A program made the position numbers and the translations under genes. A stretch of DNA of 64,000 nt. Source: Beijerinckiaceae bacterium (lineage in GTDB: Bacteria; Pseudomonadota; Alphaproteobacteria; Rhizobiales; Beijerinckiaceae). The notes under the pieces were generated by a model. It was not told where the DNA came from. It saw nothing but the letters and a program-made list of their open reading frames with translations, and did no database searches. Position 1 is the stretch's first letter. Every line of letters starts with the position of its first letter. Shown in pieces: positions 24,381-33,343 of the stretch. The stretch covers positions 558,001 to 622,000 of the forward strand of contig CANGBX010000001.1 in assembly GCA_947452455.1 (NCBI GenBank), in the 5' to 3' direction.

Positions 24381-26507
24381 TCAGCCCTTAGCCTTGGCCT
24401 CGCGGCGCCGCGCGTGGAGGACGAATTCCGTATAGCCATTGGGCTGCTCGCGACCCTTGAAAACGAGGTCGCAGGCGGCGGCAAAGGCCACACCATGGAA
24501 TGTCGGCGCCATCGGCTTGTAGAGCGGATCGCCGGCATTCTGCCGGTCAACGACGGCGGCCATGCGCTTCATGGCTTCCATCACCTGAGCTTCGCTCACC
24601 ACGCCATGCAAGAGCCAATTGGCAATATGCTGGGAGGAGATTCGCAAAGTGGCGCGGTCTTCCATCAGGCCCACATCATGAATGTCGGGCACTTTCGAGC
24701 AGCCCACACCCTGATCAATCCAGCGCACAACATAGCCCAAAATGCCTTGGGCATTATTATCGAGTTCCTGTTTCACATCTTCGGGCGCGAAATTGGATTG
24801 GGCGAGCGGAATGGTGAGAATGTCATCAAGGGAAGCCGCCTTGCGTGACTTCAGAGCGCCCTGCGTCGCAAACACATCGACATCGTGATAGTGCAACGCA
24901 TGCAGAGTTGCGGCAGTGGGTGAGGGCACCCAAGCCGTGGTCGCGCCAGATTTCGGATGACCGATCTTCTGGGCCAGCATGTCAGCCATGCGGTCGGGTG
25001 CGGCCCACATGCCCTTGCCGATTTGTGCGTGACCGGGCAGGCCGCAGGCCATACCCACATCGACATTATTATCTTCGTAAGCCTTGATCCAGGCGGTCGC
25101 GCGCATGTCATTTTTGCGCACGACGGGGCCCGCTTCGATGGACGTGTGGATTTCATCGCCCGTGCGGTCGAGGAAGCCCGTGTTGATGAAGACCACACGC
25201 TCGGCAGCGGCATGAATACAGGCGGCGAGGTTGATCGTTGTGCGACGCTCCTCATCCATAATGCCCATTTTCACCGTGTTGCGCTTCAAGCCCAGCATGT
25301 CTTCGACGCGGCCGAAGAGCTCGTTGGCAAAAGCCACTTCATCGGGCCCGTGCATTTTGGGCTTCACAATATAGACCGAACCGGCGCGCGAATTCTTCAC
25401 CGAACTCTTGCCGTTGAGATCATGCATCGCAATCATGAAAGACACTGCGGCATCGAGAATGCCTTCGGGAATCTCATGTCCTGCATCATCCAGCACGGCA
25501 TCTGTGAACATGTGATGGCCGACATTGCGCACCAGCATCAGCGAGCGGCCATGCAACGTGACTTTGCCTTTTGCGCTCTCATAGACGCGATCAGCATTGA
25601 GCTTGCGCTCCAGCACCTTTCCGCCCTTGTCGAAAGAAGCTGTGAGTGTGCCCTTCATCAGGCCGAGCCAATTGCGATAGACGTCGATCTTGTCTTGCGC
25701 ATCCACAGCCGCAACCGAGTCTTCCATGTCCATAATGGTCGAGAGCGCGGATTCGAGCACCACATCGGCAACGCCCGCTTTGTCATCCTTGCCGATGACA
25801 TGGGCGCGGTTGATGTGGATCTCGGCATGAATGCCGTTGTTCTGAAGCAGAATGACGGCGGGCGCATCGGGCGTACCCTGCCAGCCCGCGAGTTTGGACG
25901 GATCTTTCAGCGCCGGAACAAGCGCGCCATCCTTGATCGCATAGCCTGTCACATCCGCATGCGAGCCGGAGGCGAGTGGCGCTATTTTGTCGAGCGCGGC
26001 TTTGGCCGTGGCGATCACCTTGTTGCCGCGTGCTTTGTCATAGCCCTTGGCGGGTGCTTCAGCGACAACCGCATCGGTGCCATAGAGCGCATCATAGAGC
26101 GAACCCCAGCGCGCATTGGCAGCGTTCAGCGCATAGCGTGCATTGGACATGGGCACGACGAGCTGCGGGCCAGCCATGGTCGCAATTTCCGCATCCACAT
26201 TCTGCGTCTTGATCGCGAAGGTCGCGGGGGCGGCTCGCAAATAACCGATTTCTTGCAGCATGGCTTTGTAAGCCACCGGATCATGCGCCTGACCTTTGCG
26301 CGCCTTATGCCAAGCATCGATCTTGAGCTGCAGCTCATCTCGCAATGTGAGCAGCGCTTTATTTTTAGGCGCGAGGTCGCGCACCAAAGCTCCCAGTCCC
26401 TCGAAGAAAGCCTGTTCGCTCACCCCCGTGCCGGGCAGGGCCTCTTTGGCAATGAAATCATGCAGAGCTGCATCGACCGCGAGACCGGAAATCTGGATGC
26501 GTGACAT
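24381..26507 (-). CDS. glcB: malate synthase G
   Basis: Condenses glyoxylate and acetyl-CoA to malate. 708 residues, close to the usual length of about 720. Diagnostic pieces: [14 protein letters not shown] (acidic metal-site region), [53 protein letters not shown], and [26 protein letters not shown] with the catalytic region that follows. Isocitrate lyase is not nearby. Possible glyoxylate sources include glycolate oxidation or the malyl-CoA lyase encoded at 56634. Confidence 0.96.
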   Translation of the reverse strand: MSRIQISGLAVDAALHDFIAKEALPGTGVSEQAFFEGLGALVRDLAPKNKALLTLRDELQLKIDAWHKARKGQAHDPVAYKAMLQEIGYLRAAPATFAIKTQNVDAEIATMAGPQLVVPMSNARYALNAANARWGSLYDALYGTDAVVAEAPAKGYDKARGNKVIATAKAALDKIAPLASGSHADVTGYAIKDGALVPALKDPSKLAGWQGTPDAPAVILLQNNGIHAEIHINRAHVIGKDDKAGVADVVLESALSTIMDMEDSVAAVDAQDKIDVYRNWLGLMKGTLTASFDKGGKVLERKLNADRVYESAKGKVTLHGRSLMLVRNVGHHMFTDAVLDDAGHEIPEGILDAAVSFMIAMHDLNGKSSVKNSRAGSVYIVKPKMHGPDEVAFANELFGRVEDMLGLKRNTVKMGIMDEERRTTINLAACIHAAAERVVFINTGFLDRTGDEIHTSIEAGPVVRKNDMRATAWIKAYEDNNVDVGMACGLPGHAQIGKGMWAAPDRMADMLAQKIGHPKSGATTAWVPSPTAATLHALHYHDVDVFATQGALKSRKAASLDDILTIPLAQSNFAPEDVKQELDNNAQGILGYVVRWIDQGVGCSKVPDIHDVGLMEDRATLRISSQHIANWLLHGVVSEAQVMEAMKRMAAVVDRQNAGDPLYKPMAPTFHGVAFAAACDLVFKGREQPNGYTEFVLHARRREAKAKG

Positions 26508-26842
26508 GGAGCTGATCCTAGGAAAAGGTGGCGGGCAGGCAGGCCCATGGAGCCGATGCCCTTCATTGTCCAGACATGCACCTTCGCCGTCGGTGGATCA
26601 AGGCATCCACGAGGCTCAGTCATATGGTTTGGTGCAGTTTTGGGATTTTCAGAGGGATTTTTGCACGAAATATCGCGTGAGGGCGGTGATTTTGGCTATT
26701 TCCCCCCGCTCAATGATCAAAAAACCCCAGATTTCTCAATTTCCGGTGAGGCTTGAGCCCGAGGGCAACGGGAACATTCGCAGCCCGTGCACGTTGTTCT
26801 TAATGCCTCGGTCCATATCCTCCCCCAGCCCCGGACCTTGGC
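26508..26842. other. intergenic region of about 335 bp with no gene recognised
   Basis: The region between the glcB start and the terminator of the TPP-enzyme gene is less GC-rich than its surroundings and contains several AT-rich runs. It probably holds the glcB promoter on the minus strand. I find no convincing coding frame, known riboswitch or tRNA. Confidence 0.5.
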
Positions 26843-26870
26843 AGAAAGCCCGGCTTTGGCCGGGCTTTCT
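26843..26870. terminator. intrinsic terminator after the TPP-dependent enzyme gene
   Basis: AGAAAGCCCGGC and GCCGGGCTTTCT form a perfect 12-bp stem with loop TTTG, 13 bases after the stop of the minus-strand gene at 26883. The U-rich 3' side is part of the stem. Confidence 0.85.
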
Positions 26871-26882
26871 CCTGTTCAAGCG

Positions 26883-28643
26883 TCAGGTGGCGCGATGGCC
26901 TGTTGTGGCCGCGCCGCGCTCTTCGCCCGGCGTCACATGCACGTCGATCAGCACGACGCCGCCCTTGGCCAGAATCTCCGCACCGCGTTTCATCGCAGGT
27001 CCAAGATCGGCGGGGTTGGTGATCGGGCCGATACCGACCACACCCTGCGCTTCGGCAAATTTGGCGAGATCAACATCGGGATCGGAAATGCGCTGACCGA
27101 TCCAGCGGTTTTCCAACGGACGATTGCGTTTTTTGGCGACCGTCTCCTGATGCAATTCATCATTGAAATAGGAGCGGTTGTTGTTGATGACGAGCATCAG
27201 CGGAATCTGGTGACGCGCGGCCGACCAGATCGCATGGCCACCCATCAAAAAGTCACCATCGCCCAAAACGCCAACCGTTTTGCGGCCCTTGTCCTGCATG
27301 GCCAGCGCAATGCCGATGGAGATTGAGGGCATGCCGCCAATGCCGCCGCCGCCATCCTTGCCCATATAGGCGAGTGGCGAATGTGCGGGCCAGACATCCA
27401 TCGGGAATTTGCGGCACACGCCGGTGAGCGTCACTTCATCCTGATCGGGGAAGGCTTCGCGCAGTGCGAGTGCCATTTGATCCACATTGATGCGGCTTTC
27501 ATCGCGCGTCGGGATTTTGCGGATTTCTTCATGCCAGCATTTGGTTTTGCCGGGGCCGAGTTCTGCCACCAGATCAGCAATCACCGCATCGGGAGAAGCC
27601 GCCATGAATATATCAAGCTCGGGGAGTGCGAGATAATTGGCATGCGCGCCATTGTGCAAATGCTGATCAAGCGAAACATGAATGGCCTTGGCCTTCAGTT
27701 TCTCTCCCTTGATCCGCAGCGCAGAATCGAGATCGACCCAATCAAAAGCCAAGATCACATCGGCATCGCGCAGCATGTCGCGCACATATTCAGCCGAGCG
27801 GCCGACCTGTTCGAGGGGGGCGACCACATGGCAAGGATGATCGGTCGGGAAGGATGTGCGGTTTTTCAAGTCGGTGAAAACCACAGCGCCCAGACGCTCC
27901 GCCAGCGCGATGCGATTGTTCCAGCCAGATTCCGTCCAATCCGTCTTGCCGATGAGCAGGACTGGTTTTTTGGCGCCCTGCAGAAGTTTCGCGGTCGCCT
28001 CAATATCGACCTTGGCGGCGCGGGGCGGGGCGGGTGGCTGAAGGCGGGCGAGATCAGGAAAGTCAGGGGCTTTTTCGAGAGCTGCTTCCTGCAGGCCTGC
28101 ATCAAGGCAGATATAGACCGGCGCCTTGGGTTCCGAGCGCGTCATAATATTGGCGCGTGCCATGGCTTCGACGAGCGCATCGGCGGAGGAGGGCTGGTTA
28201 TCCCATTTCACAAAGTCACGGATCATCCCGCCCTGATCGGCGGAGGTGTGGATCCAGTCGATCCAAGGGCGGCGCTGGCTGGCATCCACCGGGCCGGTAG
28301 CACCCAGCACGAACATGGGCGCGCGGTCGCACCAGGCATTGTAGAGGCCCATCATGCCGTGCAGCAGGCCGACATTGGAGTGGAGCACGCAGGCCATGGG
28401 CTCGCCGGTGGCTTTGGCATAGCCATGGGCAATGCCCACCGCATGGTCTTCATGCAGGCACAAAACCATCGAGGGGGTCATATTCCCCAGATGATTGACG
28501 ATGGAATCATGCAGGCCGCGGTAGCTCGCGCCCGGGTTGAGGCTCACATATTTGAAGCCGAAGCGGCGCAGCATCTGGGCGGCCACATCGCTGCCAAACC
28601 CCACTTTATCGTCGATTTTCCCAACCGGGCGGTCAGCGCGCAT
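26883..28643 (-). CDS. thiamine-diphosphate-dependent enzyme (acetolactate synthase / benzoylformate decarboxylase fold)
   Basis: A 586-residue protein with the three-domain layout of this superfamily: N-terminal PYR domain with the cofactor-activating Glu65 (CLHEDHAVGIAHGYAKATG), central domain (LLQGAKKPVLLIGKTDW), and C-terminal PP domain with GDGDFLMGGHAIWSA and NNNRSYFND binding Mg-ThDP. Substrate residues do not match acetolactate synthase closely, so a 2-oxoacid decarboxylase or carboligase is equally likely. The ATG at 28643 has AGGGAGAG 4 bases before it, which excludes the ATG at 28661. It is divergent from the CoxL-type operon across about 180 bases, suggesting shared control and a common catabolic pathway. 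Confidence 0.82.
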   Translation of the reverse strand: MRADRPVGKIDDKVGFGSDVAAQMLRRFGFKYVSLNPGASYRGLHDSIVNHLGNMTPSMVLCLHEDHAVGIAHGYAKATGEPMACVLHSNVGLLHGMMGLYNAWCDRAPMFVLGATGPVDASQRRPWIDWIHTSADQGGMIRDFVKWDNQPSSADALVEAMARANIMTRSEPKAPVYICLDAGLQEAALEKAPDFPDLARLQPPAPPRAAKVDIEATAKLLQGAKKPVLLIGKTDWTESGWNNRIALAERLGAVVFTDLKNRTSFPTDHPCHVVAPLEQVGRSAEYVRDMLRDADVILAFDWVDLDSALRIKGEKLKAKAIHVSLDQHLHNGAHANYLALPELDIFMAASPDAVIADLVAELGPGKTKCWHEEIRKIPTRDESRINVDQMALALREAFPDQDEVTLTGVCRKFPMDVWPAHSPLAYMGKDGGGGIGGMPSISIGIALAMQDKGRKTVGVLGDGDFLMGGHAIWSAARHQIPLMLVINNNRSYFNDELHQETVAKKRNRPLENRWIGQRISDPDVDLAKFAEAQGVVGIGPITNPADLGPAMKRGAEILAKGGVVLIDVHVTPGEERGAATTGHRAT

Positions 28644-28821
28644 CCGTCTCTCCCTTGTCATTTATCTGTGGCCCCTTGGCGGGGCTCGTCGAGGGGGCCG
28701 ATTTGGGACGCGCGGCGCCCCCAAGTCAACTGAAGCCCGGACTTGCCGGGGGGATGATCTCTCTTTAGGAACAGTGATCAGGAGACCCGGGACCACTGGG
28801 CACGAGGAGAGGCAAGCGACT

Positions 28822-31155
28822 ATGGGACAGTTCGGTATCGGCCAGCCCGTCCGCCGCAAAGAAGACGTCCGCCTTCTGACCGGCAAGGGCCAATATACGG
28901 ATGATGTGAATTTTGACGGTCAGACTTGGGCCGCTTTTGTTCGCTCTCCGCAAGCGCATGCGAAAATTCTGTCGATTGACACATCGGCCGCGAAAGCAGC
29001 ACCCGGTGTCGTCGGCGTTTTCACAGGCACTGATATGAAGGCCGATGGCGTTGGCACGCTGATCACCGATGTCGAATTCAAAGATCTGGCCGGCAAGGAC
29101 ATGTTCCGCCCCAAGCGCGACTTCATGACGATTGATCGTGTGCGCTTCGTCGGCGAGATCGTCGCTGTTGTTCTCGCCAATACGCAGGCACAAGCCAAAG
29201 CCGCCGCCGAACTCGTCATGGTTGATTATGATGGGTTGCCTGCTGTGGGCTCGACAGCCTTTGCGGCCTCGCCCGACAGCCCGGTGATCTGGGAAGAGCA
29301 TGGCAGCAATGTCGGCATCCATTGGGAAAACCGTCCCGAAGCCGAAATTGATGTGCATATGGCCAAAGCCAAGACGCGCGTCACGGTCGACATCGTCAAC
29401 AATCGCGTTGTGCCAAACCCGATGGAGCCGCGCTGCGCCGTGTCGAAATGGGAGAATGGCGAACTCACCATGTATGCGCCGACCCAAGGTGGCCGCCGCA
29501 TTCAGCAGGGCATTGCCAAAATCGTCATGAATCTTCCCGCCGACAAGGTGCGGATTATTTCACCCGATGTCGGTGGTGGCTTTGGTATTCGCGGCAAACT
29601 TTATCCGGAACTCGGCGTCGTGGCTTGGGCCGCCCGCAAGATTGATCGCCCTGTCAAATGGCGCGGTGATCGCTCGGAAACTTTCGTGTCCGATTATCAT
29701 GGTCGCGACCAGATCAACCATGCCGAGCTTGGCCTTGATGCCAATGGTCGCGTGGTGGCGCTGAAAGTGCGCACAATTGTGAATTGCGGCGCTTACTTTG
29801 CTGAAAACGGTCCGCGTCTGCCCATCAACGGCGGTGGTCGTATCATTCCCGGTGTCTATGACATCGAGAATTTCTATTTCTCGGTGCGACCCGTTCTCTC
29901 CAACACGGTGCCGACAGACACGTATCGTGGCGCTGGCCGTCCGGAAGCCAACTTCCTGATGGAACGCCTGATGGATGCTGCGGCTGATGCCACGGGTCTG
30001 GCGCGCGATGAAATTCGCCGCCGCAATGTCATCAAGCCGGAGCAATTCCCCTATCGTACGCAGATGGGCATGCTGATCGATTCCGGTGATTTCATCGGCA
30101 ATATGGATATGGCGATGAAGGCGGCTGATTGGGCGGGCTTCGATGCGCGCCGCGCAGAGAGCGCCAAGCGCGGCAAGCTGCGCGGCATCGGCCTGTCGAA
30201 TTTCGTCGAACCGTCAGGTGGTCGCCCGACCGAAGAAATGCGCATTGCCGTTTCACCGGAAGGCAAGGCGACTGTTTATGCGGGCACCCATTCACATGGT
30301 CAGGGCCATGAAACAGTCTGGGCACAATTGCTCGAAAGCTTCTTGGGCATTCCGTTTGAAAATGTGACGCTCGTGCAAGGCGACACGAAGATCATGCCGA
30401 AGGAAGCTGCGGGTACATTCGGCTCTCGCTCGTCATGGATGGGTGGCGTTGGTCTGCAACGCTCGGCCAAGCGCATTGTCGAGAAGGGCACGAAGATCGC
30501 CGCCAATCTCATGCAGTCTGAGCCTGAGAAGGTAAGCTTTGATGCGGGTGTTTTCCGCGCTGGCACATCGTCTGTCACGCTCGCCGAAGTGGCGAAAGCG
30601 TCTTACGAGCCCAAGAACCTGCCGGACGGAATGGAGCCGGGCTTGGATGAAAGCTATTTCCTCAAGCGCGATCCGGAAGAATTCAACTATCCCAACGGCA
30701 CGCATGTGATCGAAGTGGAAGTGGATCCTGATCTCGGCAAGATTGAAATGCTGAATTACATCGCGGTGGATGATTGCGGCAAAGTGCTCAATCCTTTCAT
30801 CGTCCATGGACAGGTCTATGGCGGTGTCGCCCAAGGCATTGGTCAGGCCATGACAGAAATGACCGTTTACGATGACGAAGGTCAGCTCGTGACGGGGTCT
30901 TTCATGGATTACGGCATGCCGCGTGCCGAACATCTCTCCATGATCGATGCGCTCTTCAATGAAGTGCCGTGCAAGACCAATGATCTGGGCGTCAAGGGTG
31001 CTGGCGAAGCCGGTGCTTGCGGTGCGCCGGGCGCTTTCGTCTCGGCCGTCTGCGATGCGCTGAAAGGTTATGGCATCCGCCACATCGACATGCCGATGAC
31101 GCCTGATCGCGTCTGGGCGACCATTCAAAAGGCCAAAGCTGGAAAAGCGGCCTGA
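28822..31155 (+). CDS. CoxL-type (form II) molybdopterin subunit of a molybdenum hydroxylase
   Basis: A 777-residue large subunit of the aerobic CO-dehydrogenase/xanthine-oxidase family. It opens GIGQPVRRKEDVRLLTGKG, typical of CoxL-like proteins. The active-site loop reads TYRGAGRPEAN (near residue 368), the form II signature, not the AYxCSFR of genuine CO dehydrogenase. SPDVGGGFGIRGK and the catalytic Glu in GVKGAGEAGACGAP are present. The true oxidised substrate (aldehyde, N-heterocycle or other) is unknown. The start at 28822 has GAGGAGAGG 9 bases upstream. It leads an L-S-M operon. No Tat signal, so cytoplasmic, unlike the IorB-like protein at 13118. Confidence 0.9.
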   Translation: MGQFGIGQPVRRKEDVRLLTGKGQYTDDVNFDGQTWAAFVRSPQAHAKILSIDTSAAKAAPGVVGVFTGTDMKADGVGTLITDVEFKDLAGKDMFRPKRDFMTIDRVRFVGEIVAVVLANTQAQAKAAAELVMVDYDGLPAVGSTAFAASPDSPVIWEEHGSNVGIHWENRPEAEIDVHMAKAKTRVTVDIVNNRVVPNPMEPRCAVSKWENGELTMYAPTQGGRRIQQGIAKIVMNLPADKVRIISPDVGGGFGIRGKLYPELGVVAWAARKIDRPVKWRGDRSETFVSDYHGRDQINHAELGLDANGRVVALKVRTIVNCGAYFAENGPRLPINGGGRIIPGVYDIENFYFSVRPVLSNTVPTDTYRGAGRPEANFLMERLMDAAADATGLARDEIRRRNVIKPEQFPYRTQMGMLIDSGDFIGNMDMAMKAADWAGFDARRAESAKRGKLRGIGLSNFVEPSGGRPTEEMRIAVSPEGKATVYAGTHSHGQGHETVWAQLLESFLGIPFENVTLVQGDTKIMPKEAAGTFGSRSSWMGGVGLQRSAKRIVEKGTKIAANLMQSEPEKVSFDAGVFRAGTSSVTLAEVAKASYEPKNLPDGMEPGLDESYFLKRDPEEFNYPNGTHVIEVEVDPDLGKIEMLNYIAVDDCGKVLNPFIVHGQVYGGVAQGIGQAMTEMTVYDDEGQLVTGSFMDYGMPRAEHLSMIDALFNEVPCKTNDLGVKGAGEAGACGAPGAFVSAVCDALKGYGIRHIDMPMTPDRVWATIQKAKAGKAA

Positions 31156-31182
31156 TCCCGATATTTAAAAACGAGGTTTATC

Positions 31183-31665
31183 GTGCTCATCAATGTGAAC
31201 ATGACCATCAACGGGAAGGCCGTTTCGGGACAAGTCGAAGCGCGCACTTTGCTGGTTGAATTTATCCGCGACCATCAGCGCCTCACCGGCACGCATGTCG
31301 GTTGCGACACCACGCAATGTGGTTGCTGCACCGTGCATGTCGACGGCAAGGCAGTGAAGAGCTGCACCATGCTGGCTGTGCAGGCGACTGGCAAAAGCGT
31401 GATCACCATCGAAGGTCTCGCGCAGGCCGACGGCACATTGCATCCGGTGCAGGAAGCTTTCCGTGAACATCACGGCCTGCAATGCGGTTTCTGCACGCCG
31501 GGCATGGTGATGATGGGTGTCGATATTTGCCGTCGTCATCCCAATGCGGATGAACACACTGTGCGCCAAGAGCTTGAAGGCAATATCTGCCGCTGCACGG
31601 GCTATCAGGGCATTGTCGAAGCAATCATGGATGCAAGCGCGAAAATGGCGGGAGGGAAGGCCTGA
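31183..31665 (+). CDS. CoxS-type [2Fe-2S] subunit
   Basis: A 160-residue two-cluster ferredoxin-like subunit. Cluster I ligands lie in [18 protein letters not shown] and SCTMLA, cluster II in [13 protein letters not shown] and NICRCTGYQ. It connects the Mo site of the large subunit with FAD of the medium subunit. The start is GTG at 31183 with GAGG 6 bases upstream; an ATG at 31201 is an alternative. It lies 27 bases after the large-subunit stop and overlaps the medium-subunit start in TGATG. Confidence 0.93.
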   Translation: MLINVNMTINGKAVSGQVEARTLLVEFIRDHQRLTGTHVGCDTTQCGCCTVHVDGKAVKSCTMLAVQATGKSVITIEGLAQADGTLHPVQEAFREHHGLQCGFCTPGMVMMGVDICRRHPNADEHTVRQELEGNICRCTGYQGIVEAIMDASAKMAGGKA

Positions 31666-32456
31666 TGGAAAATTTTGGCTACCACACTCCGGCTTCTGTG
31701 GCTGATGCAGCAAAGCTGCTCGACGCGAATGAAGATGCCAAGCTGATGTCGGGCGGCATGACGCTTCTGCCGACCTTGAAGCAGCGTTTGGCCGCGCCCT
31801 CCGATCTCATCGATCTGGCGAAGATCCCTGATATCAAGGGCGTCTGCCGCGATGGTGATGAACTCGTCATCGGTGCGATGACAACCCATGCCGAAGTGCA
31901 TGAAAATGCGCTCGTGCGTGAATTGATCCCCGGTCTTGCGTCGCTCGCTGGCCAGATTGGTGATCCGGCTGTGCGCCATCGCGGCACGATTGGCGGCTCT
32001 TGCGCCAATGCCGATCCGGCGGCTGATTATCCCGCTGGCACGCTTGGCCATGGCGCGACCTTTGTGACCAACAAGCGCAAGATCGCAGCTGATGATTTCT
32101 TCCTCGGCCTGTTCGAGACAGCGCTTGAGCCGGGCGAAATCATTGTCGGCGTGCGCTTCCCGATCCCAGTCTGGTCGCATTACCAGAAGTTGCGTCATCC
32201 GGCATCCGGCTATGCGGTTGTCGGCGTGCTTGTTGCGCAGACAAAGTCTGGTGTGCGTGTGGCTGTGACGGGCGCTGGTCCCTCGGCCTTCCGTGCAACA
32301 GCGATGGAAGAGGCGCTGGCCAAAGATTTCTCCGTGAAAGCCATTGAAGGCATCACGGTGGATGCAGATGATCTCAACAATGACATTCACGCCAGCGCTG
32401 CTTATCGCGCCCATGTCGTGACCGTCTTGGCCAAGCGCGCAGTGGCTGCGCGCTAA
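31665..32456 (+). CDS. CoxM-type FAD subunit
   Basis: A 263-residue FAD-binding protein of the xanthine dehydrogenase/CoxM family. FAD motifs are AKLMSGGMTLLPTLK near the N-terminus and HRGTIGGSCANADPAADYPA in the middle, followed by the C-terminal CO-dehydrogenase flavoprotein domain. It passes electrons from CoxS to an acceptor, probably quinone or cytochrome. Its ATG overlaps the coxS stop. The L-S-M order differs from the M-S-L order of form I CO dehydrogenase operons. Confidence 0.92.
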   Translation: MENFGYHTPASVADAAKLLDANEDAKLMSGGMTLLPTLKQRLAAPSDLIDLAKIPDIKGVCRDGDELVIGAMTTHAEVHENALVRELIPGLASLAGQIGDPAVRHRGTIGGSCANADPAADYPAGTLGHGATFVTNKRKIAADDFFLGLFETALEPGEIIVGVRFPIPVWSHYQKLRHPASGYAVVGVLVAQTKSGVRVAVTGAGPSAFRATAMEEALAKDFSVKAIEGITVDADDLNNDIHASAAYRAHVVTVLAKRAVAAR

Positions 32457-32480
32457 AACACAATCGTCGCTTCGCTCGCT

Positions 32481-32567
32481 CCGTCATTGCAAGGAGCGAA
32501 GCGACGAAGCATCCCAAGGGTCTCGCGTGAGGCTTTCTGGTTTGCTTCGCTTCGCTCGCAATGACGG
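32481..32567. repeat. palindromic intergenic repeat, CCGTCATTGC type (full copy)
   Basis: An 87-bp imperfect palindrome with ends CCGTCATTGC and GCAATGACGG. Its reverse complement matches the copy at 52108-52192 over nearly the full length, including the GAGCGAAGCGAAGCAAACCAG arm. It fills the gap between the coxM-like gene and the VWA gene and can form a long RNA hairpin. No coding capacity. It looks like a small non-autonomous (MITE- or REP-like) element. Confidence 0.88.
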
Positions 32568-32578
32568 CGGGAGGCGTT

Positions 32579-33262
32579 ATGCAGCGTTGGTTTGTTGCGC
32601 TCCTCATTTTCCTCTCCGCTCTCCTTGCGCGGCCTGTCGAGACACGTGCCGAAGAGGTCGATCTCGCCCTTGTGCTGGCGGTCGATGCCTCGGGCAGCGT
32701 CAATCAACAACGCTTTGAAATGCAAAAGCGCGGCTATGTGGAAGCCTTCCGCAATCCGCGCGTCTGGCGCGCCATTCAATCTGGCATGCGCGGGGCCATT
32801 GCCGTGCAAATGTTCCAATGGACAGGCCCGTTCTTGCAGCGCGAGGCTGTGGGCTGGACGATCATCCGTGATCAAGCCAGTGCGGAAGCCTTTGCGCGCG
32901 CCATCGAACAGGGCGAGCGCCAGCTCTTTGGTGGCGGCACCTCGATCAGCGGCGCGATTGATCATGGCGTGCGCGTGCTCGAAGAAATGCCTCATCAGGC
33001 CGCGCGTAAAGTGATTGATGTGTCGGGTGATGGTGAGAATTCGAGCGGACGGCCCGCGCGTGTGGCTCGTGATGCGGCCGTGGCGCAGGGGATCATCATC
33101 AACGGCCTGCCGATTCTCGCTTTCGAGCCCTTTCTTGACCAGCATTATGAGCAGGAGGTCATCGGTGGCGAGGGCTCCTTCATGATTGTGGCCAAGAATT
33201 TCGAGACATTTGGGGATGCAGTGTTGCGTAAACTCATTGCAGAGATTGCGGATTTGCGCTGA
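32579..33262 (+). CDS. exported von Willebrand factor A domain protein (DUF1194)
   Basis: A 227-residue protein with signal peptide MQRWFVALLIFLSALLARP followed by a VWA domain. The metal-ion-dependent adhesion site is VDASGSV (DxSxS), with further MIDAS residues in GGGTSISGAIDHG and VIDVSGDGENSSG. The family is common in Hyphomicrobiales and has no known function. The Shine-Dalgarno GGGAGG directly follows the repeat element end, so the gene probably has its start region shaped by the insertion. A link to the upstream Mo hydroxylase is positional only. Confidence 0.85.
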   Translation: MQRWFVALLIFLSALLARPVETRAEEVDLALVLAVDASGSVNQQRFEMQKRGYVEAFRNPRVWRAIQSGMRGAIAVQMFQWTGPFLQREAVGWTIIRDQASAEAFARAIEQGERQLFGGGTSISGAIDHGVRVLEEMPHQAARKVIDVSGDGENSSGRPARVARDAAVAQGIIINGLPILAFEPFLDQHYEQEVIGGEGSFMIVAKNFETFGDAVLRKLIAEIADLR

Positions 33263-33343
33263 CTGGCCTTAAACTAACCAAATCGCGATTGAGCGCCCGC
33301 CAGAGGTGCCATCAAGAACAAGAAGAAAAGGGAGAGGCCCGAA

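Noticed and set aside
24957-26504. A 515-codon open frame antisense to malate synthase G.
   Set aside because: It mirrors the third-position GC bias of glcB, has no family motifs and no promoter or Shine-Dalgarno logic; glcB on the other strand is certain.
27381-28733. A 450-codon frame antisense to the TPP-dependent enzyme.
   Set aside because: Same codon-bias shadow effect; the opposite strand encodes a complete ThDP enzyme.
28822-32456. A genuine carbon monoxide dehydrogenase.
   Set aside because: The large subunit has the form II loop YRGAGR rather than the CO-dehydrogenase AYxCSFR, and coxDEFG maturation genes are absent.
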